Both the position numbers and the translations under genes were made by a program. A DNA stretch of 64,000 nt from JAUZRW01 sp964549915 (lineage in GTDB: Bacteria > Chloroflexota > Anaerolineae > Aggregatilineales > Phototrophicaceae), in contig CAZJWX010000002.1 of assembly GCA_964549915.1 (NCBI GenBank), forward strand, positions 210,806-274,805. Direction: 5' to 3'. The notes beneath the pieces were generated by a model. The model saw only the letters and a program-made list of their open reading frames with translations, did no database searches and had not been told where the DNA came from. The number at the start of each line of letters is the position of its first letter. Within the stretch, counting starts at the first letter, position 1. Below, in pieces: positions 61,550 to 64,000 of this stretch.

Positions 61550-63937
61550 ATGCTGGACGAGCGAACCATCCCCGATGCCCAACTTCCCACCTGGATGCGC
61601 CAGGCGCGGCGCGGCGTTGATTGGGGGGTCATCATCGTGATGATCTTGAGCATCTTCATCGCCTGGCCGTTCATCGCCAACGAACACCTACCCCAGCATA
61701 CCCACCTGGAACATAGTGGTTTCCAGATCAGCGATGCGTCCTCTGCCTTGCTGCAAGGATGGTTCTTCCCGCGCTGGTCAGCCATTGCCCTGGAAGGGTA
61801 CGGAACCCCCTTACCGCACTACGTACCCTCAGCAGCGCCCAACCTGACGGCGGTGCTCAACGTGCTCTTCCTCAACGATGTCGAACGCGCGATTCGGATT
61901 GTGATGATCGGCGCTTTTCTGCTGGCGGGGGGCACGCTGTATGTCTTCGTCACCCAACGTGCAGGAGCACGGGCTGGCGTCCTCGCCGGTGCACTCTACC
62001 TCTTCAGTCCGTATGTGGGGTTGGTGACGCCCTATGTGCGCGGCGACCTGGCGGGGGTGCTGTCGTTGGCGGCGCTGCCTACCTTCCTCTGGGCGGCGAA
62101 TCGGCTGCTGCTGCGCAACCAACCTCTGGACAGCCTGACGATCGCGCTCAGCACCGGATTCTTGCTGCTCAACGATCCGCTCTGGCTGCTGCTCGCGCTG
62201 CTGCCGTTGCTGACTTTGCTGCTGCATGATGGTGCATTCAGCCGCAAATGGCGGCAAGTGATCGTCCTGGGGGTCTCCATGCTGCTTGGGGTGACGCTTG
62301 CGGCTCTGTTCTGGTTACCCGCCCTGCTGGAGGCTCAGGCCGTGCGCTGGGTTCAGCCGCTGGTGCAGGCACGCGAAACGCCGATCACGCTTCTGGGATT
62401 ATTCGCACGAACGGAGTCGCTCGATCCGCAGGCTCTGGTCTATTACTCGCAGGCTAATCTGGGATGGGGCTTGCTGCTCGTCCTCGGCCTGGGGTTGCTG
62501 GCGCTGATCCTCCAGGCAAAAGCAACGGCCTTTCAACGCTGGTTCTTGCTGCTGGGGATCGCGGTGCTGGGGCTAGCCATCCTGGCATTCCCCGCAGAAG
62601 ACCGTCTGCTTGGCCTGGCGATCATGAACCTATCCATCGGTGCCAGCGCGGCTGTGCAGCTTGTGCGTTACCTGCGGCGCTGGCAGGAATTGGTGGTGGC
62701 TCCCCTATCGCTGCTGCTGCTGATCGGGATCGTCTACCCGGTCTGGGTACAGGTTCCCGAGGCGAATCGTGCACAGGAATTTTCGCAGGCTGCGCAGCTT
62801 CGCTACGAACGCCGCGGCTACGGAGTCGCCATGCTGCCACCCGGGCAAGCGATCCCCACAACGCTCACTGATGAAACCCTGGCGAATTTGCAGGCGCTCC
62901 CGACCGACGACGAAGGCGCTGTGAATCGGGCAGCGGCGGCACAATCATCTCAGTTGCAAATTGTCCCCCTGCCCCCGGAAAGTGTGCCCGCCGTGCTGGA
63001 AGAAGCCGAAAACCGTCCCACACAGGGCATTCACTTCTCGGCGTATTCGGTGGTGGCAGCGCCGGAGGGCGGCTTCGTCTACCAGCAGAGCTATTTCCCC
63101 GGCTGGCAGGCACTTCTGAACGATTCGCCCGTCCCGCTCCAGCGTGACGAGACTACAGGTCTGATGGAGATCTTCCTGCCGCAGACGAGCAACCAGACAC
63201 TCTTCCTGGAGCTAAGCAGCACGCCGCCCCGCCGTATGGGTTGGCTCCTGACCGGAGTCGGATTCATCGTCCTGGGGGGCTATACCACGCTGCGCTGGCG
63301 CACCGTCGCAGGCAGTCATGAAGACAGCATCTTGCTGCGAAAGTGGCTGGCACGGGTTCTGCTGGTGACGGCGATCTTCGCCCTGGTGCTGCGCATCTTC
63401 CCCAATCTGAATCCGCTGCGCGGTGCGCTGACGCCTGCGCCGGAATATGGGTTGGAGGCATATCGCCAATTTCCGAATGTCTATGATGGTGAAATTGACC
63501 TGACGCGCTATTGCTATGAGACTGCACTCTGGCAGCGTCTGAACCTCTCGCCAATGGGCGCGGCAGATGACATGCTCTGCCAACCACAGCCAAGCTATGA
63601 CGCTGGCGACCGGGTATCCCTGGAATTGATCTGGGAGCAGCGGCAGGCCAGCGATGAGGCCTTCATGGTGCAAATGCGGCTGGTATCGGGGGCAACGGGC
63701 GAAATCTGGATCGAAGCGGAACGGCGGCATCCCGGCCATTTGCCCAGTATGCGCTGGCGTGACCGGGGCTATGTGCCGGATCGCTATGTCTTCCAATTGC
63801 CCGATGGCATGGCGCTGGGCGCGTACATCGTCGAGCTGGAGTTGTTCCGCTGTGATCCGCAAGCACCGGGTCTCTATCCCGCGTGTGAACCGATCCCGCA
63901 GCGCCTGATGTTACCGGAACCCATCGTGGTCGATTGA
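61550..63937 (+). CDS. Large multi-pass membrane protein (PTPS-related / GT-C-like)
   Basis: A 795-residue membrane protein with about twelve or thirteen helices in the first 450 residues and near 560-620, and soluble outer domains in between and at the C-terminus. The first outer loop (EHSGFQISDASSALLQGWF, then PRWSAIALEGYGTPLPHY) has the layout of the 6-PTPS-related membrane family and of GT-C enzymes. The segment near residue 510 (QQSYFPGWQALLNDSPV) resembles YfhO-type proteins. It likely acts on lipid-linked sugars outside the membrane. ATG at 61550 has GGAGG six bases upstream; the open frame continues left but overlaps the GNAT gene. Confidence 0.75.
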   Translation: MLDERTIPDAQLPTWMRQARRGVDWGVIIVMILSIFIAWPFIANEHLPQHTHLEHSGFQISDASSALLQGWFFPRWSAIALEGYGTPLPHYVPSAAPNLTAVLNVLFLNDVERAIRIVMIGAFLLAGGTLYVFVTQRAGARAGVLAGALYLFSPYVGLVTPYVRGDLAGVLSLAALPTFLWAANRLLLRNQPLDSLTIALSTGFLLLNDPLWLLLALLPLLTLLLHDGAFSRKWRQVIVLGVSMLLGVTLAALFWLPALLEAQAVRWVQPLVQARETPITLLGLFARTESLDPQALVYYSQANLGWGLLLVLGLGLLALILQAKATAFQRWFLLLGIAVLGLAILAFPAEDRLLGLAIMNLSIGASAAVQLVRYLRRWQELVVAPLSLLLLIGIVYPVWVQVPEANRAQEFSQAAQLRYERRGYGVAMLPPGQAIPTTLTDETLANLQALPTDDEGAVNRAAAAQSSQLQIVPLPPESVPAVLEEAENRPTQGIHFSAYSVVAAPEGGFVYQQSYFPGWQALLNDSPVPLQRDETTGLMEIFLPQTSNQTLFLELSSTPPRRMGWLLTGVGFIVLGGYTTLRWRTVAGSHEDSILLRKWLARVLLVTAIFALVLRIFPNLNPLRGALTPAPEYGLEAYRQFPNVYDGEIDLTRYCYETALWQRLNLSPMGAADDMLCQPQPSYDAGDRVSLELIWEQRQASDEAFMVQMRLVSGATGEIWIEAERRHPGHLPSMRWRDRGYVPDRYVFQLPDGMALGAYIVELELFRCDPQAPGLYPACEPIPQRLMLPEPIVVD

Positions 63938-64000
63938 ACAGGCGCGATTCACAGGGCAATCGCCTCAAATTTGTAAGAGTAATTGCAACAAAAAGGTGTC

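Overview
The window is a dense, mostly house-keeping chromosomal segment of a Gram-positive-like, moderately GC-rich bacterium, most likely a Chloroflexota (Anaerolineae-type) organism. This is inferred from the mix seen here: an rpmH-rnpA-yidD-yidC-jag cluster, two LytR-CpsA-Psr proteins, PucR regulators, a tandem pair of dynamin-like GTPases, several GT-C membrane glycosyltransferases, a type-2 (eukaryote-like) IleRS, and a DinR-type (GAAC-N4-GTTC) SOS box. No phage, IS element, CRISPR array or rRNA was found. Two Met-type tRNAs are present.

Layout. 0-9 kb: an RlmI-type rRNA methyltransferase cut by the window edge, a CBS protein, a catalytically degenerate tyrosine recombinase, a LipM-like octanoyltransferase, an LCP protein, aquaporin, aspS and a GH32 fructosidase. 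9-20 kb: a GT-C membrane protein, a methyltransferase pseudogene, a BCS1-like AAA ATPase, an HDAC-family deacetylase, two adjacent dynamin-like GTPases, and a divergent GAF-cyclase translationally coupled to lysA. 21-30 kb: a small HTH gene broken by one stop codon, two tRNAs, an R2lox oxidase, uvrB behind a LexA box, a three-gene glycan operon (GT2, methyltransferase, GT87), an M29 aminopeptidase and tpx.

30-40 kb: a DM13 protein converges on a long minus-strand operon that starts at a near-consensus promoter and reads rpmH, rnpA, yidD, a PQQ-propeller lipoprotein, yidC, jag, a PfkB kinase and an amidohydrolase. Divergent from it is a cassette of three unrecognised proteins, at least one with repeated HARE/RNAP-delta-like winged helices, behind its own near-consensus promoter and a 300-nt leader. 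40-53 kb: a second LCP protein, phosphofructokinase, a lipoprotein, and a large glutamate synthase flanked by two PucR regulators whose upstream regions share TGCACAA/TTGTGCA inverted repeats. 53-64 kb: ileS preceded by a previously unlisted 17-codon Ile/Val-rich leader peptide with mutually exclusive RNA pairings, three tandem TPR membrane proteins, an operon of two GNATs, AlaX and an unknown protein, and a large multi-pass membrane protein.

The strongest candidate for new biology is the ileS leader-peptide attenuator. Next are the divergent winged-helix cassette and the PucR-gltB-PucR locus.
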